This document shows positions 32,297 through 43,944 of a stretch of DNA of 64,000 nucleotides, piece by piece. The translations under genes were made by a program, and so were the position numbers. Numbering within the stretch: position 1 is the first letter of the stretch; each line of letters opens with the position of its first letter. Below the pieces are notes generated by a model. The model did not search any database, had not been told where the DNA came from, and saw only the letters and a program-made list of their open reading frames with translations. Source of the DNA: Psilocybe azurescens (lineage: Eukaryota > Basidiomycota > Agaricomycetes > Agaricales > Agrocybaceae); the NCBI GenBank assembly GCA_023853785.1, contig JAJIRX010000621.1, positions 41,088 to 105,087 of the forward strand, in the 5' to 3' direction.

Positions 32297-32772
32297 GGGT
32301 TTCAACAAAAATTCGCGCCCTGGCAGTAAACGTCGGACTCGACACCCTGCAGAACCTACAGATCGTCAGACTCGCAGTATAACTCGGAACCTTAGAGACG
32401 AGCTTATTGCTACTCTACAGAATCCCTCCAACCTTTCAGACACATTACCATTTACCAACACCGCCCCCTGCCGCAGGTCCGAGTACCCTTCGTGATTTCT
32501 ACCTCTATTCCAACTTCTACACAGTTCAGTTCTCCGACACTATCTCCTTTAACCTCACTACCACCATCACCTTCACCTACAACCAGCACTAGCTCGCACA
32601 CATTATATACTAGGCCTTACACCACACCCAGTATCTCGGAACAAACTCTATCTACCCAAGACAATTCTCCAACTCCGACCCCACCCATCGTGAAACCTTA
32701 TCACAGACACTATGACCCAACCTTTAGCACCTCCAGCTCCGCCCTGCACCTTCGGCAGTTGCATCGCCGCTT

Positions 32773-33872
32773 ATGCCTGTCCGAGGTGATCGATCGGCAC
32801 CTTGCTTTGATCTGTTGAAACCTCGTGAACTCCGGGCGCTACTTCACTGATCTTGAATATCACTTTACTCGGTCCGCAGTCACTTTAAACGCTGACAAGA
32901 AGGCTCATGCTACTCGGCTTCTCGATGTTGAGGTTGCAGACATTTGGGAAACTTTACCCTCTTTCTCGGACAATAACAAGACCTACCTAGACTTCAAGAC
33001 AGATGTTCTGGCCCTCTACCCTGATGCAGCAGTTGATCAAAAATACTCTATGGCGGACCTCGACCTTCTCATTGGGACTCAACAGCGCCTCAGAATCAAC
33101 AATATGTCTGAATTGGCAATTTATCACCGCCAGTTCATTGTCATAACCACATTCCTCATCAATAAAGGCATTATCTCAATTACCGAGCAGTCACGTAGCC
33201 TATGTTCGAGGTTTTCCCCACAAACCTGGGTCTCCATTGCGAATCGGCTTCAACTCAAACACCCAGATCATAGTCCAGCTATCCCATATGAAGTCAAGGA
33301 CGTGATTTGCCGCAGCCCCGTGGGTCCTCCAAGGCACTATTCAGGGCATTATCCAACCCCAGTCCGTACTTCCCACCCAATTGGCTATAGTTGCGCCACC
33401 CCCTTCGGACTCTATCAAGACCGAGAATCTCAGTAGCATCCTTACAGAGTTCACCAAGTCCATTGTTGAGGCGCTTAGCCAAGCCAACCAACGCTCTCAA
33501 CTTGGAAGCAGCTACCCTCGTTCGGGAGGTACCTCGTGCAACTTCTGTGGCAAGGAACACTTTATCCGAGAGTGTGACCTTGTTGGCAAGTATATCCGAG
33601 CTGGGAAATGCAAGAGGAATACTGAAGGAAAGGTCGTACTACCTTCGGGATCATTCGTACCGAGGGATATCAAGGGCAATTTCCTTAAAGACCGGATTGA
33701 TGAATGGCATCGGCAGAACCCTAATCAAATGGCCACGGGTTCGCTTATTGGAGCGATTGTGTCTACCCCAGATACCGGATCAACCTCTACCACTTTCGCT
33801 CCTACTTACCAACTTAGTACCAAAGATCGGATTGCTTCCCTCCAAGCCGAAGCTTTTCAATCTCAAATCTAA
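32773..33872 (+). pseudogene. gag: Ty3/Gypsy Gag (capsid and zinc knuckle), frameshifted
   Basis: The ATG at 32773 opens MPVRGDRSAPCFDLL. One base shifts at a G-run near 32833, and RYFTDLEYHF continues. The capsid-like region has HATRLLDVEVADIWETLPSF, TYLDFKTDVLALYPDA and ELAIYHRQF, as in Gag of agaricomycete Gypsy elements. A second frame change near 33330-33400 leads to a CCHC knuckle at about 33537-33580 (CNFCGKEHFIREC) and a tail ending at 33872. An N-terminal open stretch at 32244-32770 (Arg- and then Ser/Thr/Pro-rich) precedes it. Gag packages the element RNA. The breaks make this copy non-functional as written. Confidence 0.8.
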
Positions 33873-36800
33873 GCAATGAGGCTTCACCCCAGTCATACAA
33901 ACTAGAGGACAGAAAGCCTGGAACACCAACGTTGAGCCTGAAGACGAGTCCATTAACCCCCACAAACTCGGTCTACACCCTCTCGAGATGCTACTCCGGC
34001 TCCAGCGCCACAACCTTTACCACCTACAAACCCCATCGAGACACCGGAACACCCATTTAGGAATGCCAAGGACGCCACATATGCCCCACCCAGAGACCGA
34101 AATATTGGTGCACTACCTCCAAAGACACAGCCTGCCAAGAAACCTGAACCTGCATACAAGACTTTACCTCCGATCTATGATTCCACTATTGCCAAAGCTG
34201 TCTACCAACGTTCACTCAACAATCCTATCACCATCACTCAGAAAGAGCTTCTATCCCTCTCCCCTGAAGTCCGGCGCTAGTTACTGAGAAGTTACTACCA
34301 GTCGCAGGCAGCCCAATAACCCAGAGACCATTCAGGTTGGAACCTTCAAACTGGTACAGAGGGTAACAATGTATCCGAAGTCCCCAAGCAGACCATTCCA
34401 AAAGCTGCTACTCAGACCCAGAGTCCACCCCTTGGCGCCACCATTATTCCTGATATCTACGAGACTTACTATCGCGAACTTGCGGCCTGGCGAAGCTCCA
34501 GATCCAGATCATCTTGTTGTTGCTAAGGAATCTGCAGCACTCCGGTCCATTTTCCCCCTTGTTGACAATAACATGAAGGTAGAATGCATTATTGACTCTG
34601 GATGCCAAATTATCGCAATGTCAGAAGAAGTCTGCAATGACTTAGGGCTTATTTACAACCCCAGGATTATACTGCAGATGCAGTCTGCAAATGGGTCTAT
34701 TGATAACTCGCTTGGCTTAGCTCGAAACATCCCCTTCCTTCTTGGCAATCTCACTCTCTATATGCAAGTTCATATTATCCGAGCCCCTGCTTACGATGTC
34801 CTCTTTGGGCGACCCTTTGACACCCTTACTGAAAGTCTCATTCAGAACTATGCCAATGACGATCAGACCATTACAATCACCGATCCTAACACCGGACGAA
34901 AGGCTACTATTCCCACTCAGCCTCGAGGCAAAGCTCGATATCATACCCACAATAGGCCGAACATCATCGAGGGTCTCTTACGGAAATTTTCAAGAATAGA
35001 GGATCTAGCCAGCCATGAGGGCGAAATTGCACTCTCAGTCACTCTAGACAACGAGGGCAAGCCTTTCATCGAAGCCTATCAGCTGTTAGATTCCTCAAAA
35101 CCAGACTATTCCACTTCCTATCTTACTGCCTGTGATTTATTTTCTATTCCAGTCGATGCAGATCTCAAGTCCTCGCCTGCCTTTGCTTCGTTATTTAATT
35201 TTGGATCTACCATTTCTAATACTTCTGCTTTGTTGTCCTCAGCCTCGCCCGATCCTCAGAACATTCCACTACCGAAGCCTACCTCTAGAACGGCTACTCC
35301 TGTAACATCTACTCTAGCTTCTGAATCTACCAATAACATTTCGAAAACATCAAACGCAACGTACTCTGAACCCACAAAGTCTTTCCCCTCTTCATCTCAC
35401 ACCAAGCCCAAGTCTCACTCCCCCAATGTGTCATCATTCCTTGCCCGGAAAAAGTACAAACCAGTCGCATTGAAGGTCCGGCCAGTCATCGCCAACGTGC
35501 CTGAAAAGTTTCGAATTATCCGTGACATTAAAGGCGATCCTCTGGAGACCTTACCAACTCTAAATCCCAACCCTCCACCCTTCGGAGCCTCGAGGTCGTT
35601 ACACCGAGGAACGCAAAGCACAGTTTGATAAAGCTAATGATTCAGGATTTCTCTGGCCAGCCGAAAGGAACTTTTACATCATTTTATGATGCTTCATAAT
35701 GATGGATTTGCGTGGAATGACACAGAGCGAGGTCACTTTCGAGAAGATTTCTTCCCTCCAGTCGAGATCCCTGTTGTCGAACACAAGCCTTGGGTACTTC
35801 GAAACATCCCTATTCCACCTGGGATTCATCAGCAGGTTTGTGAAATTGTCCAGAAGAAAATCGATGCCGGTGTATTTGAACCTTCTAACTCCTCGTACCG
35901 GTCTCGATGGTTCTGCGTTGTCAAGAAGGATGGTACCTCGCTTCGCATTGTCCAGTCTCTTGAACCCCTTAATGCTGTCACAATTGCACACTCTGGAGTT
36001 CCTCCATTCACAGAACAGCTTGCAGAACAGTTTGCAGCCAGGGCCTGCGGTGGTATGCTAGACCTCTATGTTGGATATGACGAAAGGGCCCTTGCAGAAG
36101 CCTCTAGAGACCTCACTACATTTCAGACCCCCTTCGGTGCACTTCGACTTACCACTCTTCCTATGGGTTGGACGAATTCAGTTCCAATCTTTCATGACGA
36201 CGTCACATATATCCTTCGACCAGAAATCCCACATATCACTATTCCTTACATTGACGATGTGCCTGTTCGAGGCCCAGCCACTCGATATATCCTTCCAGAT
36301 GGCAATTTCGAGACTATCCCCAAGAACCACGGCATTCGACGATTTGTCTGGGAACACTTCCAAGGTCTCAATCGAATTGTTCAACGCATGAAATACTGCG
36401 GGAGAACGTTCTCAGGATTCAAGTCTATTCTTTGTGCACCGGAGATTACTGTACTTGGACATCGCTGTACCTTGGAGGGCCGCTTACCAGACACATCACG
36501 TGTTGCAGCTATCTCAAATTGGGGCCCATGCGCTTCTCTAATAGATGTCCGAGCCTTTCTGGGTACCATTGGAGTTTGTTGCCTTTTTATTCAGGGCTTT
36601 GCACATCGTGCACATCATCTTACGAAGCTACTACGCAAGGATGCACCCTTCGAGTTTGGTCCAGCTCAGATCGAAGCCCAAGAGGACCTTAAGAAAGCCT
36701 TGCTTGCCTCGCCTGCACTTTGACCCATTAACTATGACTCCGAGGCGCCAGTAATCCTCTCTGTAGACACCTCATACATCGCTATAGGACATATTCTTAG

Positions 36801-38755
36801 CCAGTGTGATCCTAACAACCCTCGACTCCGCTACTATTCTCGTTTTGGCTCTATCACCCTCAATGACTGCGAATCCCGCTTTTCACAACCCAAATTAGAA
36901 CTCTATGGCCTCTATTGTTCCTTCCGAGCTCTCAAACTTTATCTTATTGGACTTCAAAATCTTATCGTCGAGGTCGATGCTAAATATATCAAGGGAATGC
37001 TAGCCAACCCAGACATCGCACCATCAGCCTCTATCAATCGCTGGATCATATCTATTCTTACTTTCCATTTCACTCTAGTACACATCCCAGGTGTTTTCCA
37101 TGGCCCAGACGGACTCTCAAGGCGTGCAGCACAGCCAGGAGATAAGCCTGAACCTCCAGATGACTTCGATGACTGGATCGATAATCTCCACAGCTTCGTA
37201 CACATGATAAACCCCACACATTCCGCTCAAATCTCACAACCTCCTATCTTAATCTATGTTGGCGAACCCACACCCCATCTTGAACCTCGAACCGAGTCTA
37301 GCGCAGAGCCGAACACTTCTGAAACATCTTACTCTATTATTCCACGCTCGGAGAAGGCTGTCAAGGCTGATCTACGTCTTGAAATGGTTCGCACATGGCA
37401 TGAAACGCTCGGTTGGCCTCGTGACATGTCTGACAGTGACTACGAGACTTTCGTAAGATATTGCACAGAGTTCTTTGTTGATTCAGGACGACTCTGGCGC
37501 AAGGACTCTCAAGGAAAGCACAAGCTTGTAGTATTGCAGCAACGTCGACTCTTCATTTTAACATCAGGACACGAGGATACTGGACACCACGGCTTCTATG
37601 CAACAAATTCCCTCATCTCGGAACGATACTGGTGGCCATACCCGGGTTTTGATATCTCGTGGTTCATCCATACTTGTCATCTGTGCCAGCTTCGGAGGAC
37701 TCAGAACGTACTAATTCCCCCCTGTTGTTGTGATGCCAGCACCTTTATTCTCCAAGGTATACATGGACACTATGTTTCTTCCGAAGTCTGGTGGCTATCG
37801 ATATCTCATCCAGGCTCGTTGCTCTCTCATTCACTATCCTGAGTTTCGTATGCTCGCAACCGAAACTGCTAAGACTGTCGGTGACTTCATCTTCCAAGAA
37901 CTAATATGTCGACATGGGCTTCTCACCGAGATTGTTACTGATAATGGTTCCGCTATCCTCAAGGCCACCGCTTACCTCGCCCCAGAAGTACAAAATCAAG
38001 CACATTCGTATCTCGGGGTACAACTCTCGTGCTAATGGTATTGTTGAGCGTTCGCATTTTGACATCAGACAGGCCCTATTCAAGGTAGCTAATGGAGACC
38101 AAGCCAAATGGAGCCAGAGCACATTTCCTGTATTCATGGCAGACCGAATCACTGTTCGTCGTCGCATGGGCTGTTCCCCACACTTCGGACTCACTGGAAC
38201 TCACCCTATTCTTCCATTCGATATCGCCGAAGCCAATTACCTTGTTCCACCTCCAGATTCTATCCTTTCCACTACAGATCTCATTTCGCGTCATGGTATA
38301 GCACTACAAAAGCGTTGAGAAGACCTGGAGAAACTTTGCTCAAAGGTTTACGAGGCTCGTGTACAGGCAGCTATTCGCTTTGAGACAGAACATGCTCATA
38401 CCATCCGAAACTATGACTTTAAGCTAGGAGACCTTGTTTTGATTTGGAATACCAGCGATCGAGAAGGCGTTAAACAGGAAGATGTGTGCAAGATACCTTG
38501 GTCCCCTTATTGTCATTTCACGAAACAAGGGAGGCGCATATATCGTCGCAGAACTGGATGGGTCACTATTTGATAGGCCCATAGCTGCTTTTCGAGTCAT
38601 TCCCTACTTCGCACGAACATCCATATCTCTTCCGCCCCCTCGGCGAACTCCTTGATGTATCACAAACACGGTTACGAGACCTCGAGGATACTCTTTTGGA
38701 CGACCCTGATGAAGAAGATCATCCTATGGACATCGATGCAAGCCTCGGTGACTGA
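33873..38755 (+). pseudogene. pol: Ty3/Gypsy Pol: protease, RT, RNase H, integrase (degenerate)
   Basis: The linker to about 34420 holds LPPIYDSTIAKAVYQRSL and ITITQKELLSLSPEVRR with a TAG near 34278. The aspartic protease has IIDSGCQIIAMSEEVC (about 34590). RT (35686-36720) has GGMLDLYVGYDERAL, PFGALRLTTLPMGWTNS and the catalytic YIDDV. A TGA at 36721 separates RNase H (VILSVDTSYIAIGHILSQ, LELYGLYCSFRALK). Integrase has a zinc-binding H-x4-H and CHLCQLRR (about 37570-37700). After one frame change come VYMDTMF and EIVTDNGSAI, and after another NGIVERSHFDI, supplying the D, D, E residues. The C-terminal part ([23 protein letters not shown]) ends at 38755 with DIDASLGD. At least four frame breaks are present. 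Confidence 0.88.
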
Positions 38756-39146
38756 GGACAGTCAAGATTTCAGTAGGGAGGAGATAAGTCCATTATTCGT
38801 CATCGTTTCCCATACCCCATATTTTCAAATTTTCAACTTTACTGTTCCATATATTTTGATTTATTATTTATGCTTGAGACTTCGTTCCTCTTGATTTAGA
38901 CTTCTTTTCTATTTCCCAAACACATACTTGCCCTTCCATTCCAAGTTTATTTTGTTCTGATTTTAGATAGAAAGTCGCATTTAAATTACAGTGCGCAGTC
39001 TTTCGAGGCTAAGGCTATGATGAGTTACTGAGCCTTAGCCTTGATATTTAATTCACTTTTACTTCAAAAATTCCATTTCGAACTTCAATTGCAAACCCAT
39101 TTATATTAAAATACCATTCTAAAAATTTTATTTCGAAAACTTCCAC
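38756..39146. other. Spacer between pol and the antisense gene
   Basis: AT-rich with no supported gene. The word GACAGTCAAGATTTCAGTAG near 38757 recurs with one change just before the purine tract (about 40599), marking an internal duplication. Confidence 0.5.
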
Positions 39147-40447
39147 CTACTTCCTTGTCATAATATCGATAGACAGCCTCTTTGCCTCCTCGAACCTCTC
39201 CTTCATGTCCCTCTCCCTGACTTCAAGGGCAGCAAAATCCTTCGAAAGCGATAGGATGGAGTCCTGAAGAGCCACCATAGTGGCACCGAGACTCTTCATA
39301 CGAGCCCCAAGACCTGCTCTATCTGCGCTGATGCTACCGTACATACCTTGCGCCTTGCCAAATAACCGGAGGGCCTCGTCGACTCTCGTATCGACCTCGG
39401 GAGTAGACACCAATTGACCAGAGCCTCGGTCTTCAACATCCATAGCCTCGACCACGTGCTTGAGGGTTTCTAGCGAGGGTCCAGGAGTTACAGCTGATGA
39501 TGGGACGACATACAGATAGTCATTGACGCTGAACTGGCTGAGGATCAAGGAGATGCGTACATGCGGTGTTGTATATGGGACCTAGCTGCAGAGAAGGCAT
39601 AGACTCAAGGTCACCTCGGCTGCTTCGAGACCGGACACTCCGAGGTTCCGCCTTCGAGGGAGATGCCTCGGACTGTGCCTTATGCTTGAAGCCCCACTCT
39701 GCGAAGGGTTGAGAATCTCATCGGTTCTGGTTGAAAAGGAACAGGTGGATTGAGCGCTCCTGCATGGATCGCACTTGATCTTTCGGTTGCCTTTAAGCAC
39801 CTTCCGAAGCCTGTCGACATCGGACACATCGAGGGAGGGCAACGAGGTCCTTTGCGAGAAGGCATTTGCGTCCTGCAGAAGAACAACCGAGACACTGAAA
39901 CGACATTAGCACTCAGTCCCAAAGCCTAGAACAGCAGAAAACGCACCTTGGCATCCTTCATATTAACACAATCCAACTTCAACATCTCGGTCTCAGCTTT
40001 CCTCCCCTCCTTCGCAGCCCTCTGACTAGAGCCTGGAGCCACATCCACCTTCTCGACCTTAACCTTGACTTTGGATGGCCTATCTGGAAGCTCAAAGGGA
40101 AGCAAGGCATCGACATCTATAGGTTCTGGAATAGCTTGCTTGAGCTCCTCACGAGCTTCGTCGAGCTTCGAAAGATTATTCAAAGTCACCCCTATCTTCA
40201 TCAGTTGAGCACGAAGGTCATGATACCCAGCGTCGTCAGGCACCAGTACAGGCTTTTCGAGGTCCGAAGCGTCTATCATAGCCTGATAGAAAGTCAACTA
40301 CAAGGGTAATCAGCTACAAGCCTGGTGATGAACTGGCAACAAGTGACATACCAAATGACTATTTAAGACCATCATATCCACCTCCCCAGTCAAGTTCCCT
40401 ATGGCCAGGAGTGCCTGGTATGCTGCAGAAAGAGATAGAGATGACAT
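39147..40447 (-). CDS. Antisense cysteine-cluster gene inside the Ty3/Gypsy element
   Basis: On the minus strand, between integrase and the 3' LTR. The ATG at 40447 gives MSSLSLSAAYQALLAIGNLT. An intron (GTATGT...TTGTAG, about 40299-40350) joins LTFYQAMIDASDLEKPVLVP and a helix with LSKLDEAREELKQAI. A second intron (39895-39946, GTGCGT...TTTCAG) leads to a Cys cluster: CLGC, GRKC, RCVRCRQA and, after a frame change, KIKCDPCRSAQSTC. The C-terminal part has SVNDYLYVVPSS and a coiled coil (LSKDFAALEVRERDMKERFE). The pattern resembles a fungal zinc cluster. Real introns and protein-like composition argue for a gene. Its role is unknown, and control of the element or its host promoter are guesses. 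Confidence 0.6.
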
Positions 40448-40611
40448 AGTGCCAAAATTGGGATAGTATGGTGAAAGATCAGATCAGAGGAAGGGCACCC
40501 TGCTTTGGCCCACTTCAGGTCATGTCACATGTCACACATCGGGTCGCGTCTCAAACTTTGTCACATGAGGCTTGTCATGGGCTCAAGGTTGACTGAGGAC
40601 AGTCAACATTT

Positions 40612-40625
40612 CAGTAGGGAGGAGA
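40612..40625 (+). other. Polypurine tract of the Ty3/Gypsy element
   Basis: AGTAGGGAGGAGA abuts the 3' LTR start at 40626, the expected plus-strand priming site. Confidence 0.75.
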
Positions 40626-40792
40626 TGATACGCACTGCAGTCCCCTATACTCAGTAAACCCATTTTCCAAGTTTTCTACCCCATTTCGAGGGTTCAAATT
40701 GCCTACCAACGCCTACCGAAGCCCAATTGAAGGTAACCGAGGCCCGACCGAACCCCACTTTGTCACTAAACAACTCAAAACGTCTTGGCTAG
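40626..40792 (+). repeat. 3' LTR, upstream piece (split by NA-2)
   Basis: Matches the first 167 bp of the 5' LTR with three substitutions. NA-2 follows after TTGGCTAG. Confidence 0.9.
40785..40792. repeat. Target-site duplication of NA-2, left copy (TTGGCTAG)
   Basis: Repeated at 43937-43944. The undivided 5' LTR has a single TTGGCTAG at the same place, which confirms the empty site. Confidence 0.95.
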
Positions 40793-41150
40793 GAGGTCTT
40801 TACACAGCCCCCATTTTTGGTCGGACTCCGGTCGGACTCCGTCGGACTTTCTATATTCAGAATGACAATTTTTCTGGTCTAGGACTGCTGAAATTTTCCG
40901 GTGAGATTCCGGTGAGATTCCGGTGAAAGTCCGACCGGACTACAAGTCCAACGGACTGTCCGGGCGGACTGTCCGGGCGGACTGTCCACTGGAAATGACC
41001 GGACAGAACCAACAGAAGTCCAACGGAAGTCCAATGGAAGTCCATCGGAATCCCACCGGACATGACCATTGGAATTCCAGCGGACAAGTCCAACGGAATT
41101 CCAATGGAAGTCCAACGGATGTCCTTTTATTATAATTTATACTAGTATAG

Positions 41151-41239
41151 AAAAAAAAAGACACTAACGAGAATTGAACTTGGGCATCGGAGAATGCCGA
41201 ACGCAAGCGCGATAAACCAACTGAGCCACAAAGGCTTAT
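41151..41239 (-). tRNA. tRNA-like Pol III unit in NA-2
   Basis: Minus strand: GTGGCTCAGTTGG, variable-arm hairpin GGCAT-TCTCCG-ATGCC, AAGTTCAATTCTCG and a T-run of nine. It differs from the NA-1 unit at only a few positions. Confidence 0.55.
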
Positions 41240-41429
41240 GGAAAATTATAAAATTAGTTAAATAGATAGTGATGCGGCCGAAATTCTCGGCACTGCTCGG
41301 CACGGGACAAACAACAACGCGCGTGACATATTGATGCCGCGTCGGTCCGTTGTTGATTCCGACCCCAACCATTTTTCCTTCCACCACCACCACCGCCCTC
41401 GTCGGTCGGAGCCAGGCGAGAGCCAACCC

Positions 41430-42910
41430 GACGCTGACAGAGGGACGAGAACGACCGCGACGGCCACACCGACGAGGACGAGGACGCGGACGACTGCGAC
41501 AGCGACAACGAGGAGCGAGGACGCTGGACGAGGACCACGACGAGGACCGCGAGGGCGAGGGCGAGGGCGAGACCGCGAGGACGACGGCTAGGACCACGAC
41601 CACGACGGTGAGGGCCAAGACACCGGCGTGGACCAGGATGAGGGCGAGGACGGCGGCGAGAGCAAGGAGACGGCGGCGAGGGCAAGGAGCGACAGCGAGG
41701 GGCGAATACGGCTGACGAGGGCGAGGACTGCGGCGAGGACGAGGACGACGGCGAGGACGAGGAGCGACGGCGAGGGGCGAGTACGGCGGCGGGGACGAGG
41801 ACGACGGCGAGGGCGAAATGCGGCAGCGAGGACGAGTACGGCCGGCGAGGACGAGACGGGCGAGGATGTGGACGGCGGCGGGGATGTGGACGGCGGCGGG
41901 GACGAGGAGACGACGGCGAGGGCGAGTACGGCGGTGAGGACGAGGACAACGGCGAGGGCGAAGTACGGCAGCGGGGACGAGGACGACAGCGAGGGCAAGT
42001 ACAGCGGCGAGGGACGAGAGACGGCGGCGAGGACGGGGACGGGGACGAGGACGAGGACGACGGCGAGGGTGAGTACGGCGGCGAGGGCGAGTACAGCAGC
42101 GGGGACAAGGACGACAGCGACGGGCGAGTACAGCGGCGAGGGCGAGTACGGCGGGCGGGGGACGAGGACAACGGCGAGGGCGAGTACAGCGGCGAGGGCG
42201 AGTACGGCAGCGGGGACGAGGAGACGACGGCGAGGGGCGAGTACAGCGGCGAGGACAAGTACAGCGGCGAGGACGGCGGCGAGGATGTGGACGGCGGGGA
42301 CGAGGAGACGACGGCGAGGGCGAGTACGGCGGCGAGGGACGAGGACAACGGCGAGGGCGAGTACGGCAGCGGGGACGAGGACGACAGCGAGGGCAAGTAC
42401 AGCGGCGAGGACGAGGACGGCCGGCGAGAGACGTGGACGGGGACGAGGACGAGGATGACGGCGAGGGCGAGTACGGCGGCGAGGGCGAGTACAGCAGCGG
42501 GGACGAGGACGACAGCGACGGGCGAGTACAGCGGCGAGGGCGAGTACAGCGGCGGGGACGAGGAGACGGCGAGGGGCGAGTACAGCGGCGAGGGGCGAGC
42601 ACGGCCGGGGACGAGGACGACGGCGAGGGCGAGTACAGCGGCGAGGGGCGAAGTGCAGCGGCGGGGGACGAGAACGACGGCGGGGACGAGGGACGACAGC
42701 GAGGGCAGTACAGCAGCGAGGGCGAGTACAGCAGCGAGGGCGAGTACAGCAGCGGGGACGAGGACGACAGCGAGGATGAGTACAGCGGCGAGGGGCGAGT
42801 ACAGCAGCGGGGGACGGAGACGACAGCGAGCGAGGAGCGACAGCGAGGCGAGTACGGCGGCGAGGACGAGTACAGCAGCGGGGACGAGGACGACAGGACG
42901 ACCACAACAC
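41430..42910. repeat. GC-rich minisatellite of NA-2 (about 1.5 kb)
   Basis: Units built on GGCGAGGGCGAGTACAGC and GGGGACGAGGACGAC with higher-order repetition: for example a roughly 320-bp segment near 41880-42180 recurs near 42290-42560. Very long Arg-rich and Ser/Pro-rich frames on both strands are artefacts of composition. Confidence 0.88.
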
Positions 42911-43524
42911 GCTTGACGACAGCAGCGACGCATACCACGACACGTCGGACAACAGCGACGCGTACCACGACATGTATGGACGACACCGACGACAATACCG
43001 GCGCGTACCACGGCAGGTACGGCCGACAACAACACCCGATGGCGACACCGACGCATACAACGACGGGTACGGCTGACCACGACGTCGATAACGCAGACGG
43101 CGACACCACCAATGTACCATGTCGCCCCCCTTTTTCCGTTCTTTCTTTCTGTTTTTCTTTTTTGTTTCTTTTTATTATGTTTTTATTTTATTTTTACCTG
43201 TATATAATCATGTAGTATATAGTTTTTAATATATTATATTACATTGTCACATAAATTTAAGCTAAGATTAAAGTATTCCAGTTGGAATCCAATTGGATTC
43301 CATTCCATGTGAATTTAAAGTTGGACTTAGTGAAATTCACAAAGTCAGATAATAATGTAGTATATAGTTTACAATATATTATATTACATTGTTACATGAA
43401 TTAAAGATAAGATTGAAGTATTATTCTAGTGACCTAGCTTCCTTAATATGGCTCCCAAAGCTTCCAAGAACACTGCTACTGTCCCTAACTCCCCTCCCAA
43501 GTCTGCAATTAAACCAGCGACAGT

Positions 43525-43633
43525 CCACTGGACATCCACTGGACATCCACTGGACATCCACTGGACATCCACTGGACATCCACTGGACATCCACTGGACA
43601 TCCACTGGACATCCACTGGACTCCACTGGACAG
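43525..43633. repeat. 11-bp repeat array (CCACTGGACAT), 8 units
   Basis: Eight perfect units followed by a partial CCACTGGACTCC. NA-1 has a single unit at the same point (about 16207-16217). Confidence 0.92.
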
Positions 43634-43936
43634 AGCACTCTTGGATCTGGTCTAATTAAGTGCTGAGAGTCCAGTGGAAGTCCACTGGAAGTCCAACGGA
43701 AGTCCAATGGACTGGACAGTCCGGCCAGTCCGCCTGTTTTCTGTCTTGAAGTGACTTGACCGGACTTTGACCGAATTTGGCCGGACTCTGACTGGACTGG
43801 TACCGGAATTTTCTCAAGTCCAACGGAATCCATTAGACGTCCAATGGACTGTCCATTGGACTGTCCATTGGAATTGGCTGGGTCCGGTGAAAGTCCGTTG
43901 GAGTCCAACGGAAAATGGGGGCACTGTAAAGTACAC

Positions 43937-43944
43937 TTGGCTAG
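43937..43944. repeat. Target-site duplication of NA-2, right copy (TTGGCTAG)
   Basis: Second copy, directly after GTAAAGTACAC. Confidence 0.95.

Larger units (their letters stand above)
40793..43936. mobile_element. NA-2: non-autonomous KDZ-type element (3.1 kb) inserted in the 3' LTR
   Basis: Same termini, layout and nearly the same sequence as NA-1: left tip GAGGTCTTTACACAGCCCCC and right tip read inward GTGTACTTTACAGTGCCCCC. It is about 0.7 kb longer because the GC-rich minisatellite is longer and an 11-bp repeat near the right end is expanded. It has no transposase. Two near-identical copies in different hosts with different duplications show recent movement. Confidence 0.93.

Noticed and set aside
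41142..43215. Open frames of 500-650 codons on the minus strand of NA-2
   Set aside because: Same reason: stop-free because TA-containing codons are rare in the GC-rich array. The reading is pure repeat translation.
43421..43666. Frames reading HWTSTGHPLD-like repeats
   Set aside because: Translation of the 11-bp CCACTGGACAT array, not a protein.
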